Shown: positions 17,490 to 25,905, counted from the first letter of the stretch. The stretch: 64,000 nt of DNA from CAITJF01 sp032654645 (GCA_032654645.1 JAULAW010000001.1:1-64000); one strand, 5' to 3'. The notes: generated by a model not told the origin, from the sequence alone. Numbers and translations: made by a program.

Positions 17490-17755
17490 GTGGTCGGCAT
17501 CGAAAACGTTGGCGATCAGCAGTTAAGTGGTCAATATGGGAAGAACTGGTCAGTAAGAGTTCACTGAGCAATGGTTAAGGAAATAGTTGGTCAACGGTAA
17601 TGAGAATTGTGGTCAGCATCGGTACCGACGGCGATCAGCAGCCAAGCGGTCAATATGGAAAGAACAGGTCAGTATGGGTTCACTGGGCAATGATTAAGGG
17701 AATAATTGGTCAGATGCAATGAGAATGGCGGTCAGTTGGTATGAGAATTTGCAAT
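17490..17755. repeat. imperfect tandem repeats of about 118 bp, likely IS21 right end
   Basis: Two imperfect copies of a unit starting GTGGTC(G/A)GCATCG and passing through GGCGATCAGCAG, GGTCAATATGG, GGTCAGTA and AATGAGAAT, then a third partial copy ending GGTATGAGAAT at about 17745. The 400-bp stretch 17359-17762 contains no gene apart from these repeats. Confidence 0.7.
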
Positions 17756-17762
17756 CACTCCG

Positions 17763-18059
17763 TCAGCCCCTTTGAGGAGATACGTTTCTGGATAAGGAAC
17801 TGACCTCGTCGGCTTGCTGGCGAAGGCCGTCAAGGTAGCTGGCCAGTTCGTTGATATGAACATACCGGCGACGGTCTCGAAGTATGGTCGGTATCGGGAA
17901 GACGCCTTTGCTGATCTGGTTGTGCGCAGTTCTGGGATTGATGCCGATTTCCTGTGCCGCAGCAGCGAGTGGGAGCAGCAACCCGCTGTGGCGGCGAGTC
18001 AGAAGGGCGAGGCTGTCTTTCTGTTCAGTGGTGCGCATCCGATGGTATTTCGCAATCAT
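17763..18059 (-). CDS. small AlpA/PrtN-like HTH protein
   Basis: 98 residues with an HTH-like core (EIGINPRTAHNQISKG, then PTILRDRRRYVHINELASYL) typical of excisionase/AlpA/pyocin-activator style DNA-binding proteins. An ATG further in (MRTTEQKD, 18038) is an alternative start. It is divergent from the related gene at 18256, with two inverted repeats between them. Partners are not evident. Confidence 0.55.
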   Translation of the reverse strand: MIAKYHRMRTTEQKDSLALLTRRHSGLLLPLAAAAQEIGINPRTAHNQISKGVFPIPTILRDRRRYVHINELASYLDGLRQQADEVSSLSRNVSPQRG

Positions 18060-18096
18060 GGAAGCTCATCGTAACGCTACGCAAAAAGAACAAGAG

Positions 18097-18129
18097 GCTG
18101 AAATGCGTCCTCCGAGTGCACATTTCAGC
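18097..18129. promoter_or_regulatory. inverted repeat in divergent intergenic region
   Basis: GCTGAAATG ... CATTTCAGC, nine-base arms with a 15-base loop, between the two divergent small HTH genes. Candidate operator. Confidence 0.4.
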
Positions 18130-18162
18130 TCCGAATAATCCTGTGGCGTCCCTATGATTCCT

Positions 18163-18189
18163 AATGGCCTATATCTTAGATAGGCCATT
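18163..18189. promoter_or_regulatory. 10-bp-arm inverted repeat upstream of HTH gene
   Basis: AATGGCCTAT - ATCTTAG - ATAGGCCATT, perfect arms, about 70 bp upstream of the ATG at 18256. It could be an operator or, with the following TTTT, a terminator. Confidence 0.45.
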
Positions 18190-18255
18190 TTCAAGACACA
18201 CAAGCTCATTCCTTATTTGAAACGAGCTTTGGTGAGAATCGTGGGCTTCATAGAG

Positions 18256-18591
18256 ATGAATACCTTTGACGTAGTTCGCGCTGCTGCCGGAGGAATGGCG
18301 GTGGTGCCAGAAAAGCAGGCAGGTGAAATTGTTGGTGGAATCTCGGTAAAGACTCTAAGAAACCTTAGAGCCGAAGGAAAAGAACTGCTCCCAACTATTG
18401 AGATCGGCGGTCGCCGGTATGTCTGTATCTCTGATATTGCTGAATTCATTGACCAGCGACGACCCAAATCTGTTTCCGTAACATCATCGACTCCAACACT
18501 CCAAGCTGATCCTCCACCAAGACGGGTCGGTCGTCCCAAAAAATCCGAGCTTCGTAAAGCGATGGATTTGCCTAATCGTGCTGGCAGATAG
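18256..18591 (+). CDS. small PrtN/AlpA-like DNA-binding protein
   Basis: About 111 residues from the ATG at 18256 (a TTG start 13 codons earlier is possible). The core (GGISVKTLRNLRAEG, then EIGGRRYVCISDIAEFI) has the same layout as the protein at 17763-18059. The basic tail (GRPKKSELRK) resembles an AT-hook. Probably a regulator of a lost mobile element; no partner is identified. Confidence 0.5.
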   Translation: MNTFDVVRAAAGGMAVVPEKQAGEIVGGISVKTLRNLRAEGKELLPTIEIGGRRYVCISDIAEFIDQRRPKSVSVTSSTPTLQADPPPRRVGRPKKSELRKAMDLPNRAGR

Positions 18592-18894
18592 GCTACGGAC
18601 TGGAATTAAATTAGCCACGTATTCACACTGAGCGCGGTACAAACAATCATCCAGCAGTCCGTATCGGTAGACTTGGAAATTGAAAGTCGGGATTGCTTAC
18701 GTCAATTCAGAGACAAAACGGGGACAGTTGTGCCGGGATGCGGCGGGATATTCGGGGACAAAACGGGGACACTGATAGAGGAATATTTAAAATATTCCTA
18801 GGCAAGACTGCCCGATATTCAATAATATTGGCGTGGGATTTTATAAATAAAAAACCCGTAACGCATTGAGCTATACGTGTTTTTATTGTATTTC
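18592..18894. repeat. gene-free spacer with GGGACAAAACGGGGACA direct repeats
   Basis: No gene seen. GAGACAAAACGGGGACAG (about 18711) and GGGACAAAACGGGGACAC (about 18755) are near-identical direct repeats. A perfect palindrome AGGAATATTT/AAATATTCCT lies at 18779-18799. The repeat style resembles flanks of REP-associated or IS elements, but no transposase is present. Confidence 0.5.
18849..18883 (-). terminator. possible terminator of tRNA-Ser
   Basis: On the reverse strand AACACGTA and TACGGGTT form an imperfect stem followed by a T run, directly downstream of the tRNA gene. Confidence 0.4.
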
Positions 18895-18985
18895 TGGCGG
18901 AGAGGGGGGGATTCGAACCCCCGTTAGGTTATTCACCTAAACACGCTTTCCAGGCGTGCGACTTAAACCGCTCATCCACCTCTCC
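18895..18985 (-). tRNA. tRNA-Ser(GGA)
   Basis: On the reverse strand the acceptor GGAGAGG pairs with CCTCTCC, discriminator G, encoded CCA. The anticodon loop reads CTGGAAA (anticodon GGA). A long variable arm (GTTTAGGTG AATA ACCTAAC) is present, as expected for class II tRNA-Ser, and the T loop is GGTTCGAATCC. Complete. Confidence 0.96.
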
Positions 18986-19046
18986 GGAAGGGCGCGCAGG
19001 ATAAACCAGAAAGTGGTTTGCCGCAACCGCAAGCCTTATCCAATGT

Positions 19047-20575
19047 GGTATGAGCCTGAAGGAGGGCTGTATTTCCAACGAGGAATGAGCCTGAAGCGAA
19101 GAATCTGAGGTCGATTGAAGGAGTGGGTTGATCATTGCAAGGATGATGATCAACATGAACGAAACACGGCTTTGCACGATAGAACAGATTGAGCAATTTC
19201 TTGGTGGCTGCCTCCAGATTGAATTCACCAAGTCTGGTGACGACAGCGAACGCTATGAGCACATCAGTCGCGTGCTCAAACGCTTTGACTATCCCAAGCA
19301 GGGCAAGCGAGAGAAAGGTGTGCTGCTGAAGTACCTGCAAGTCACCAGCGGCTACAGCCGCGCGCAGGTCACACGCCTGGTCACGCAGTGGTTCACAAAC
19401 CGCTTGGCTACCGTACCCCTGTCCAAACGCTACCGTGCGCCTGCTGCCCCTTTTGCGCGCAAATACACGGCTATCGATATCGCGCTTCTCGCAGAGATGG
19501 ACAAGGCCAATGAGGACGTGTGTGGCCCGGCCATTGCGCACCTCTTGCAGCGCGCTTACAGCGTCTATGGTGACGCGCGCTATGAGCGGGTGTCCGGCCT
19601 GTCGGTTTCGCACCTGTACAACCTGCGCAAAAGCTCGGGCTATCAAGCCTTGCGGGTGGTTTTCACCAAGACTAATCCGGTGTGCAATCACATCGGGGTA
19701 CGCAAAGTACCACGCCCCAAAGGGCGGGTTGGGTTTGTGCGCATCGACACCGTCCACCAAGGCGATCTTGACGGCATCAAAGGCGTGTATCACATCACCT
19801 GCGTTGACGAGGTCAGCCAGTGGCAGGTCGAGGCGTGCGTGCAGGGTATTAGCGAGGCATTTTTGTTGCCCGTGCTGGAGTTGGTGATCGAACAGTTCCC
19901 GTTTGTAATTATGGGGTTTCACTCGGACAACGGCTCCGAGTACATCAATGGCCCGGTGGCTGCGATCCTTGAGAAGCTGCGCATCGAGCAAACCAAATCT
20001 CGCTCGCGCCACAGCAACGATAACGCGCTGGCCGAGAGCAAGAATGCCAGTGTGGTGCGCAAGCACATGGGCTTCGAACATATCCCCCAGAAGTACGCCA
20101 AACCCATCAATGAGTTCTATCAGGAAACGTTCAATCCGTGGCTCAACTTTCACCGCCCGTGCATGTTTGCAACCGAGATCATTAGCCCCAAGGGCAAGAT
20201 CGTCAAACGCTATAAAGACGAGGATGTGAAGACTCCGCTGGAATGCTTGGTGCTGTTGAGTGTGAAGGGTTTAGTCACGCTCAAAGAGGGCATCACTCTG
20301 GACGCATTGCAGGCGCAGGCGAAGTCCGAAACAGACTTGGCAGCAGCACAGGAAATGCAGCGCGCCAAGAGTGATTTATTTGCAAGTTTTCAAAAACAAA
20401 AACGCCGGGCATAACCGATCGGAAAACAACACCGGAAAAGCACCAATTCTTGAGACTAAAATCATTAGAAAATAAACTCAAAACCGACTGGCAAAAATCC
20501 ATTAAACTTAACTTTTAAACCCGACCAACCCGCACAAACAAATCACCCAGATCGTCGCCGCTTCAGGCTCATACC
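19047..20575 (+). mobile_element. insertion sequence with GGTATGAGCCTGAAG ends
   Basis: The left end GGTATGAGCCTGAAG (19047) and the right end CTTCAGGCTCATACC (to 20575) are perfect 15-bp inverted repeats. A partial second copy (ATGAGCCTGAAG) lies inside the left end at 19085. One DDE transposase gene fills the element. It sits between tRNA-Ser and gloB. Confidence 0.85.
19152..20414 (+). CDS. DDE integrase-core transposase
   Basis: About 420 residues from MNETRLCTIEQ at 19152; earlier ATG codons are in frame but have no better ribosome site. An N-terminal HTH-like part is followed by an rve catalytic core with Asp199 (RIDTVHQGD), Asp259 (HSDNGSEY) and Glu295 (LAESKN), a clean D-D-35-E pattern. 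The element does not look like classical IS3 (single ORF, longer); it may belong to an unclassified or IS481/IS1202-like group. Confidence 0.85.
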   Translation, partial: NMNETRLCTIEQIEQFLGGCLQIEFTKSGDDSERYEHISRVLKRFDYPKQGKREKGVLLKYLQVTSGYSRAQVTRLVTQWFTNRLATVPLSKRYRAPAAPFARKYTAIDIALLAEMDKANEDVCGPAIAHLLQRAYSVYGDARYERVSGLSVSHLYNLRKSSGYQALRVVFTKTNPVCNHIGVRKVPRPKGRVGFVRIDTVHQGDLDGIKGVYHITCVDEVSQWQVEACVQGISEAFLLPVLELVIEQFPFVIMGFHSDNGSEYINGPVAAILEKLRIEQTKSRSRHSNDNALAESKNASVVRKHMGFEHIPQKYAKPINEFYQETFNPWLNFHRPCMFATEIISPKGKIVKRYKDEDVKTPLECLVLLSVKGLVTLKEGITLDALQAQAKSETDLAAAQEMQRAKSDLFASFQKQKRRA

Positions 20576-20615
20576 TGAATTGGAAAATACTCCGCACTAC
20601 TTCAACCGCGCTACA

Positions 20616-21389
20616 TCAACTGAATCGGTTTCTCCACTCACGGAGTGCGGTAAACACTGCCGTCTCATTTTCTGGTGGGAGCTTGATGCCAATTTGCCGT
20701 TCAACATTACGGATGATTTCCGGCTCAGTGCAGCGCAAAAATGGATTGGTGGCTTTTTCCAGCGTAATGGTCGAGGGCAGGGTAGGCCGCCCGGCGGCGC
20801 GTAGTGCTCGCGCATCCGCCTGGCGCTGCTTGAGTTGTTCGTTACCCGGTTCACAAGCCAAAGCAAAGCGGATATTGGCTTCGGTGTATTCGTGCGCGCA
20901 ATATACCCGTGTGTTGTCCGGCAAGTGTGCCAGGTGTTGCAGTGCATGATGCAGTTGCGCCGCCGTGCCCTCGAACAGCCTGCCGCAGCCGCAGCCGAAT
21001 AGCGTATCACCGCAAAATACGGCTCCCATCTCCAGATAGGCGATATGCCCGCGCGTATGGCCTGGAATGTCGAGCACATCCAGCTTGATACCCAATTCCG
21101 CAATTGCAATCGTATCGCCTTCGCCGACTGGATGGCTGATGCAGGGAATGGTCTCATGGCGTGGCCCATATACTGGCACGTTGTATAATTGCGCCAGTTC
21201 GCAGGCACCGCCAACGTGGTCATGGTGATGGTGGGTGCACAGGATGGCGGCGAGTTTCAGCTTGTGCGCATCAAAATAGGCACGCACCGGCGCGGCATCA
21301 CCCGGATCAACCACTGCGGCGTGTATCCGGTCGTGCAGCGTCCAGATGTAGTTATCCTGAAAGGCGGAGATGGGAATGATGTCTAGCAT
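20616..21389 (-). CDS. gloB: hydroxyacylglutathione hydrolase (glyoxalase II)
   Basis: 258 residues from the ATG giving MLDIIPISAFQDNYIW, the standard GloB start; upstream in-frame codons are not needed. It carries the metallo-beta-lactamase metal site THHHHDH and later GHTRGH, GDTLFGCGCGR and CAHEYT, the GloB-specific metal and substrate ligands. It hydrolyses S-lactoylglutathione to lactate and glutathione in the methylglyoxal pathway. It is divergent from the methyltransferase gene with about 50 bp between starts, the common betaproteobacterial layout. Confidence 0.95.
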   Translation of the reverse strand: MLDIIPISAFQDNYIWTLHDRIHAAVVDPGDAAPVRAYFDAHKLKLAAILCTHHHHDHVGGACELAQLYNVPVYGPRHETIPCISHPVGEGDTIAIAELGIKLDVLDIPGHTRGHIAYLEMGAVFCGDTLFGCGCGRLFEGTAAQLHHALQHLAHLPDNTRVYCAHEYTEANIRFALACEPGNEQLKQRQADARALRAAGRPTLPSTITLEKATNPFLRCTEPEIIRNVERQIGIKLPPENETAVFTALREWRNRFS

Positions 21390-21439
21390 GGAGCCATTTT
21401 TGAGTAAGCCAAGTTTTATTTCAGCGGAATAGGCACTGC

Positions 21440-22180
21440 ATGTCAACCACTAATACACTGAATGATTGGTTTGCCACGACGCAGGGGCATTATCTGCTAG
21501 CGCGCGAGCAGGTTTTTTTCGACCGGGCAGTGGCGGGTATTTTTGGTTTCAATGCGCTGCAATTGGGATTGCCGGAACATGAATTTCTGTGTGCCAGCCG
21601 CATACCGTTGCGTGTAATCGCCGGACATGAAGCAGGCGCGCAAGTTAGGCTGGGCATGGAAGAACTGCCATTCGAATGTGGCAGCCTCGACTTGGTGCTG
21701 TTGCCGCATGTACTTGAATTCAATGCGCACCCGCACCAGATTTTGCGTGAAGTGGAACGGGTGCTGATGCCGGAAGGCCATCTCATCATCAGCGGGTTTA
21801 ACCCGCGCAGCTTGTGGGGTATTCGGCGTGCGGTAGGTTCGAAGATGGGCTACCCCTGGTGTGGCAACTTTATTGCCTTGACGCGTCTGAAGGATTGGCT
21901 GGCGCTGCTCGGGTTTGAAGTGGCGGCAGGGCGATTCGCCTGTTATGCGCCGCCGCTCACCAATCCGGGCCTGTTGAACCGGTTTCAATTCATGGAGCCT
22001 GCGGGCGACCGCTGGTGGGCCGTATGGGGTGGAGCCTATTTTTTGCATGCGATCAAGCGCGTGCCGGGCATTCGTCCGATCAAGCCCAAATGGAATGATG
22101 GGCTGGTCGGCAAGCTGCTGCCGGCAGCGCCCAAACTGAATAAAGAAGTGTCACAGCGCACAAAAACGGAATCCCAATGA
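21440..22180 (+). CDS. class I SAM-dependent methyltransferase
   Basis: 246 residues. The methyltransferase_11-like core includes LPFECGSLDLVLLPHVLEF (motif II-like) and REVERVLMPEGHLIISGFNP. The motif I glycines are weak, as often in this gloB-linked family. Substrate unknown. It is divergent from gloB and its TGA overlaps the ATG of rnhA. Confidence 0.8.
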   Translation: MSTTNTLNDWFATTQGHYLLAREQVFFDRAVAGIFGFNALQLGLPEHEFLCASRIPLRVIAGHEAGAQVRLGMEELPFECGSLDLVLLPHVLEFNAHPHQILREVERVLMPEGHLIISGFNPRSLWGIRRAVGSKMGYPWCGNFIALTRLKDWLALLGFEVAAGRFACYAPPLTNPGLLNRFQFMEPAGDRWWAVWGGAYFLHAIKRVPGIRPIKPKWNDGLVGKLLPAAPKLNKEVSQRTKTESQ

Positions 22181-22752
22181 CAATGAGCGAAGACGCAGCA
22201 TCCGCAAGGAGTACACCAAAGGTAGGCAATCCGCCTCCGACCTCCGGTCGGGCGGAATTGACACCGCCGTCAGACACTCGGACTTTGTCCGGTCTTGACG
22301 CAGTTGAAATTTTTACCGATGGGGCGTGCAAGGGCAACCCCGGCGTGGGCGGCTGGGGTGCGCTGTTGCAAACCATGGGGAAGGAGCGCGAGCTGTGCGG
22401 CGGCGAGGCGCATACCACCAATAACCGCATGGAACTGATGGGCGCAATATCCGCACTGGAGGCGCTGAAGCGCCCCTGCCGGGTGATCCTGCATACCGAT
22501 TCAAAATATGTGCAACAGGGCATCAGCGTATGGGTGCATGGCTGGAAACAACGTGGCTGGAAAACTGCCGACAAGAAGCCGGTGAAGAATGAAGACCTGT
22601 GGCGCAGGCTGGATGAACTGGCAAGCAAGCACCATGTGCAGTGGGTGTGGATAAAGGGACACGCCGGGCATGATGGCAACGAGCGCGCGGATAAACTGGC
22701 AAATCGCGGGATAGAAGAACTATTGAATAACAACCAAATCAGCCACGGATGA
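22177..22752 (+). CDS. rnhA: ribonuclease HI with repeat-derived N-terminal extension
   Basis: 191 residues, about 40 more than usual. The enzyme proper starts at VEIFTDGACKGNPG and keeps Asp (FTDGA), Glu (NNRMELMG), Asp (HTDSKY) and Asp (GNERAD), the RNase H catalytic set; it degrades RNA in RNA-DNA hybrids. The first 40 or so residues are encoded by hairpin repeats (about 22188-22300), and the last (QISHG) by another repeat at 22741. If translation starts at the overlapping ATG, the protein carries this extension; a TTG near 22284 could give a near-normal length. Confidence 0.93.
   Translation: MTMSEDAASARSTPKVGNPPPTSGRAELTPPSDTRTLSGLDAVEIFTDGACKGNPGVGGWGALLQTMGKERELCGGEAHTTNNRMELMGAISALEALKRPCRVILHTDSKYVQQGISVWVHGWKQRGWKTADKKPVKNEDLWRRLDELASKHHVQWVWIKGHAGHDGNERADKLANRGIEELLNNNQISHG
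22188..22300. repeat. hairpin repeats at the 5' end of rnhA
   Basis: GCATCCGCAAGGAGTACACC resembles the dispersed repeat of the RHS region. It is followed by the hairpins CAATCCGCC/GGCGGAATTG (with inner CGACC/GGTCG) and CGGAC/GTCCG. The insertion keeps the rnhA frame open. Confidence 0.6.
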
Positions 22753-22825
22753 ACACAGATAAAACCCAGCCAATCAGCATAGCTGCCGTGTTTTTATCCG
22801 TGCTTATCCGTGTCCATCCGTGGCT
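22741..22825. repeat. AGCCACGGATGAACAC inverted repeat
   Basis: AGCCACGGATGAACACAGAT at the left pairs with ATCCGTGTCCATCCGTGGCT at the right, a widespread proteobacterial intergenic repeat type. Its left arm encodes the last residues and stop of rnhA. Confidence 0.8.
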
Positions 22826-22858
22826 AAATGTTTTTTCCCAATCGAATGGAAAACTTTC

Positions 22859-23572
22859 ATGAGGCAAATCGTACTGGATACCGAAACCACCGGGCTCGAT
22901 CCCAAGCAAGGCCACCGTGTCATCGAACTGGCCGCCATCGAGCTATGCAACCGCAAGGTTTCCGAGCGGCGCTTCCACCGCTACCTTAATCCGGAGCGTG
23001 AGATTGATGCGGGTGCGGCGGAAGTGCATGGCCTGACGCTGGAACGCCTGCAGGAGGAACCGAAATTCGCGGAGATCGCGCCGGCGCTGCTCGAATTCAT
23101 CAGCGGTGCGGAACTCATTATCCACAACGCACCGTTCGATGTCGGCTTCCTCAACAAAGAGCTGGAACTGGCCGGGCTACCCGCATTAAGCAGCCATTGC
23201 CCAAGCGTGATTGATACCTTGAGGCTTGCGAAAGACTTGCATCCGGGCAAAAAGAACAACCTGAACGCATTGTGCGACCGCTACCAGGTCGACAACTCGC
23301 ACCGCACCATGCACGGCGCGCTGCTCGATACCGAATTGCTGGCAGAAGTTTACCTGGCTATGACGCGCGGGCAGGACAGCCTGCTGGGCGACGGGTGCGA
23401 TGAACGGGAAGAGCAGGCCGCTGCTGCGTTGTCTGGCGGAATGCCGCGCATGGCAGTGCGTGTGCTGCTTGCGACGGAAGAGGAGCTGGCGCAACACGCA
23501 CAGCAGTTGTCTGACATCGACAAGGCCAGCAAGGGCGCCTGCCTGTGGAAGCAACTTGAGCCGCAAGCATAA
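22859..23572 (+). CDS. dnaQ: DNA polymerase III epsilon subunit
   Basis: 237 residues from the ATG at 22859. Exonuclease motifs: DTETTGLD (ExoI), NAPFDVGFLN (ExoII) and HGALLDTELLAEVY (ExoIII, DEDDh type). It is the proofreading 3'-5' exonuclease of the replicase. The rnhA-dnaQ pairing is conserved in proteobacteria. The TAA overlaps the ATG of the hydrolase gene. Confidence 0.95.
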   Translation: MRQIVLDTETTGLDPKQGHRVIELAAIELCNRKVSERRFHRYLNPEREIDAGAAEVHGLTLERLQEEPKFAEIAPALLEFISGAELIIHNAPFDVGFLNKELELAGLPALSSHCPSVIDTLRLAKDLHPGKKNNLNALCDRYQVDNSHRTMHGALLDTELLAEVYLAMTRGQDSLLGDGCDEREEQAAAALSGGMPRMAVRVLLATEEELAQHAQQLSDIDKASKGACLWKQLEPQA

Positions 23573-24420
23573 TGCCCAAAACCGCAAAACGGATTCTTCT
23601 GCTGGCGAGTGTTATTCCGCTGCTCTACCTGATCGTCTGCGTTCGCATGTGGAGCACCCAGCGGCAACATATTTTCGAGCCGGAACCGTTGCTGCAAACC
23701 ACGCCGGAAAGAGAGGGCATGCGTTACGAGGAAGTCCGCATTCCATCAGGCAGTGGCGCGGAGCGCGGCGAACTGCATGGCTGGTGGATACCGTCAGCCC
23801 AGGTTCATGTCCCTACGCTGCTCTACCTGCACGGCAATTTCCGCAACATCAGTTACAACCCCGAACAGGCCATGCGGCTGCATAAATTGGGATTCAACAT
23901 CCTGCTGGTGGATTATCGCGGCTATGGCAAAAGCAGCGGCGGCGAACCGACCGAGACCAAAGTGTATGAGGATGCCGAGGCTGCATGGAACTACCTCATC
24001 AAGCAGCGCGAAGTGGCGCCGCAACAAACATTCATCTACGGGCATTCGCTGGGCGCGGCGATAGGTGTTGATCTGGCCGTGCGTCATCCCGAGGCGGCAG
24101 GCGTGATCGCCGAGGGCGGTTTCACCTCCATGTCTGCCATGGCCCGGCGCGAATACAGCTATCTGCCGGTGGACTGGATATTGAACCAGCGCTTTGACTC
24201 GCTGGATAAAGTCGGCAAACTGAAAACTCCGGTGCTGTTCATCCATGGCACTTGGGATAAGAAAGTGCCCTATCAGATGAGCCAGCAGCTTTTCGACAAG
24301 GCGCCGCAACCGAAATTCCTGCAACTCATCGAAGGCGGCGAACACAGCAATAGTGGCGGTATCGCGTGGGTGGAATACCGCGATGCAATGAATGCGTTTG
24401 TGCAGAAATATGCGCACTGA
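23572..24420 (+). CDS. membrane-anchored alpha/beta hydrolase (BEM46/ABHD13-like)
   Basis: 282 residues with an N-terminal membrane segment (about 7-25). Catalytic triad visible: Ser in GHSLG, Asp in HGTWDKKVP and His in EGGEHSN; the oxyanion region is LYLHGNFRN. Substrate unknown. Translationally coupled to dnaQ (TAATG). Confidence 0.85.
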   Translation: MPKTAKRILLLASVIPLLYLIVCVRMWSTQRQHIFEPEPLLQTTPEREGMRYEEVRIPSGSGAERGELHGWWIPSAQVHVPTLLYLHGNFRNISYNPEQAMRLHKLGFNILLVDYRGYGKSSGGEPTETKVYEDAEAAWNYLIKQREVAPQQTFIYGHSLGAAIGVDLAVRHPEAAGVIAEGGFTSMSAMARREYSYLPVDWILNQRFDSLDKVGKLKTPVLFIHGTWDKKVPYQMSQQLFDKAPQPKFLQLIEGGEHSNSGGIAWVEYRDAMNAFVQKYAH

Positions 24421-24428
24421 GGCGACCC

Positions 24429-25856
24429 GTGCCGGAACAAAATAGCGCATCGAAAGTGGATGTGCTGATAATCGGTGCCGGTGCAGCCGGCATGATGTGC
24501 GCCATCGAGGCCGGGCGCCGTGGCCGCTCCGTGCTGCTGCTCGACCACTCAAAAAATCTGGCGGAGAAAATCCGCATCTCCGGCGGCGGCCGCTGCAACT
24601 TCACCAACCTGAACGCCAAACCGGAAAACTACCTGTCACGCAACCCGCATTTTTGCCGCTCCGCCTTGGCGCGCTACACCCCGCAGCATTTCATCGTGCT
24701 GCTGCAAAAGCACAATATCGGCTACCACGAAAAGACACTGGGGCAATTGTTCTGCGACGAAGGCTCGGAAGCGATTATTGGAATGCTGAAGAACGAATGT
24801 GATGCGGCGGGAGTGCGCTGGTGCATACCGTGCGAGATCGGCAAAATCAAATATTCCCCTCTACCTTTTGGAGAGGGGGTAGGGGTGAGGGAAATAGCGA
24901 CAGCTTTTCACATCAGCACCTCGCGCGGCGAATTCGATGCTGTATCGCTGGTGATCGCCAGCGGCGGCCTGTCCATTCCCAAGATCGGTGCGACCCCCTT
25001 CGGCTATCACGTCGCAGAGCAATTCGGTATTTCCATGACCAAGCTCAAGCCCGGACTGGTGCCGCTGAGTTTTGCGCCGGATGACTGGAAACCTTATGCC
25101 GACCTTGCCGGAATTTCCGTGGAGGCGGTGGTGAGTTATGGGAAACATTCATTCCGAGAAAATTTGCTGTTCACCCATCGCGGCCTGAGCGGCCCTGCCA
25201 TCCTGCAAATTTCATCCTATTGGGAACCCTCTCCTCAATCCTCCCCCGACCCTCTCCTCAATCCTGCCCCCGAGGGGGACAAGAAGCTCGTGTCCGGGCA
25301 CCCGGAGGAGGCAATCGCCCTTTCTCCTTCGGGGGGAAAGTTGGATAGGGGGTTCGGGGGAGGAGGCAATCGTCCCTTCCCCATCGGGGGGAAGGTTAGG
25401 ATGAGGGAGGTTAACCAGCCGCTGCACATCAACCTGCTGCCGGATAACGACATGGCGGAATTGTTTGCGAAAAAGCGCGGCAGCCGCATACTGCTCAGCA
25501 ATTTTCTCGCTCAGTATCTGCCCAGGCGTTTCGCCGATGTGTGGTGCGCCCAGTTAGCAGAAGATAAGTTTGCCGAAAACAAACCGCTCAACCAGTATGC
25601 GGACAAGGATTTTGCAGCACTTGCCGCCAGGCTGCACGATTGGCAGATTACCCCGAGCGGCACACTCGGCTACGCCAAGGCCGAAGTGACCTGCGGTGGC
25701 GTGGATACCCGCGCATTGTCCTCGAAAACCATGGAATGCAACGACGTGCCCGGTCTGTATTTCATCGGCGAAGTGGTGGATGTCACCGGACAGCTTGGCG
25801 GCTACAACTTCCAGTGGGCGTGGTCGTCCGGTTATGCCGCCGGGCAGGCAGTTTAG
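24429..25856 (+). CDS. HI0933/YhiN-family FAD-binding oxidoreductase with repeat insertions
   Basis: Begins at GTG (24429), giving MPEQNSASKVDVLIIGAGAAG with the FAD-binding GxGxxG; KIRISGGGRCNFTN and the C-terminal GEVVDVTGQLGGYNFQ are family signatures. The reaction of this family is not known with certainty. It is about 475 residues against about 400 usual; the excess comes from two in-frame repeat insertions (24853-24893 and 25227-25410). The larger adds some 60 low-complexity residues in the middle of the domain, so folding may be affected or the insert may loop out. Confidence 0.88.
   Translation: MPEQNSASKVDVLIIGAGAAGMMCAIEAGRRGRSVLLLDHSKNLAEKIRISGGGRCNFTNLNAKPENYLSRNPHFCRSALARYTPQHFIVLLQKHNIGYHEKTLGQLFCDEGSEAIIGMLKNECDAAGVRWCIPCEIGKIKYSPLPFGEGVGVREIATAFHISTSRGEFDAVSLVIASGGLSIPKIGATPFGYHVAEQFGISMTKLKPGLVPLSFAPDDWKPYADLAGISVEAVVSYGKHSFRENLLFTHRGLSGPAILQISSYWEPSPQSSPDPLLNPAPEGDKKLVSGHPEEAIALSPSGGKLDRGFGGGGNRPFPIGGKVRMREVNQPLHINLLPDNDMAELFAKKRGSRILLSNFLAQYLPRRFADVWCAQLAEDKFAENKPLNQYADKDFAALAARLHDWQITPSGTLGYAKAEVTCGGVDTRALSSKTMECNDVPGLYFIGEVVDVTGQLGGYNFQWAWSSGYAAGQAV
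24853..24893. repeat. small hairpin repeat inside YhiN-family gene
   Basis: CCCCTCTACCTTTTGGAGAG followed by GGGGTAGGGGTGAGGG, the familiar CCCTCTCC...GGAGAGGG intergenic type; it encodes SPLPFGEGVGVRE in frame. Confidence 0.75.
25227..25410. repeat. compound CCCTCTCCTC/CCCGAGGGGG repeat inside YhiN-family gene
   Basis: Several copies of CCCTCTCCTCAATCC, CTCCTTCGGGGGGAAAG and TCGGGGGGAAGGTTAGG with internal complementarity, about 184 bp and in frame. The encoded peptide is rich in Pro, Ser and Gly. Confidence 0.75.
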
Positions 25857-25905
25857 TGCTATAGTTTCCGCGTGTTTTTTGGCATTCAAACCGGAGGGAT
25901 TAACG

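Larger units (their letters stand above)
14706..17755 (+). mobile_element. IS21-family element with passenger ORF
   Basis: Contains istA, istB and a small passenger gene. The left end is near 14706, marked by the hairpin CAAGGTGA...TCACCTTG (14709-14731). The right end is near 17755, marked by several ATTCTCAT...TGACC repeats on the reverse strand (17490-17755). IS21 elements typically have multiple end repeats. The ends are approximate and I found no target duplication. It lies in the early region of the Mu-like phage remnant. Confidence 0.7.

Noticed and set aside
17490..17755. Possible CRISPR array
   Set aside because: Units are long (about 118 bp), imperfect and lack unique spacers of equal length; they fit IS21 end repeats.
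18972..20153. 393-residue reverse frame opposite the DDE transposase
   Set aside because: Shadow of the transposase, which has an intact DDE triad and matching inverted ends; the frame overlaps the tRNA-Ser side.
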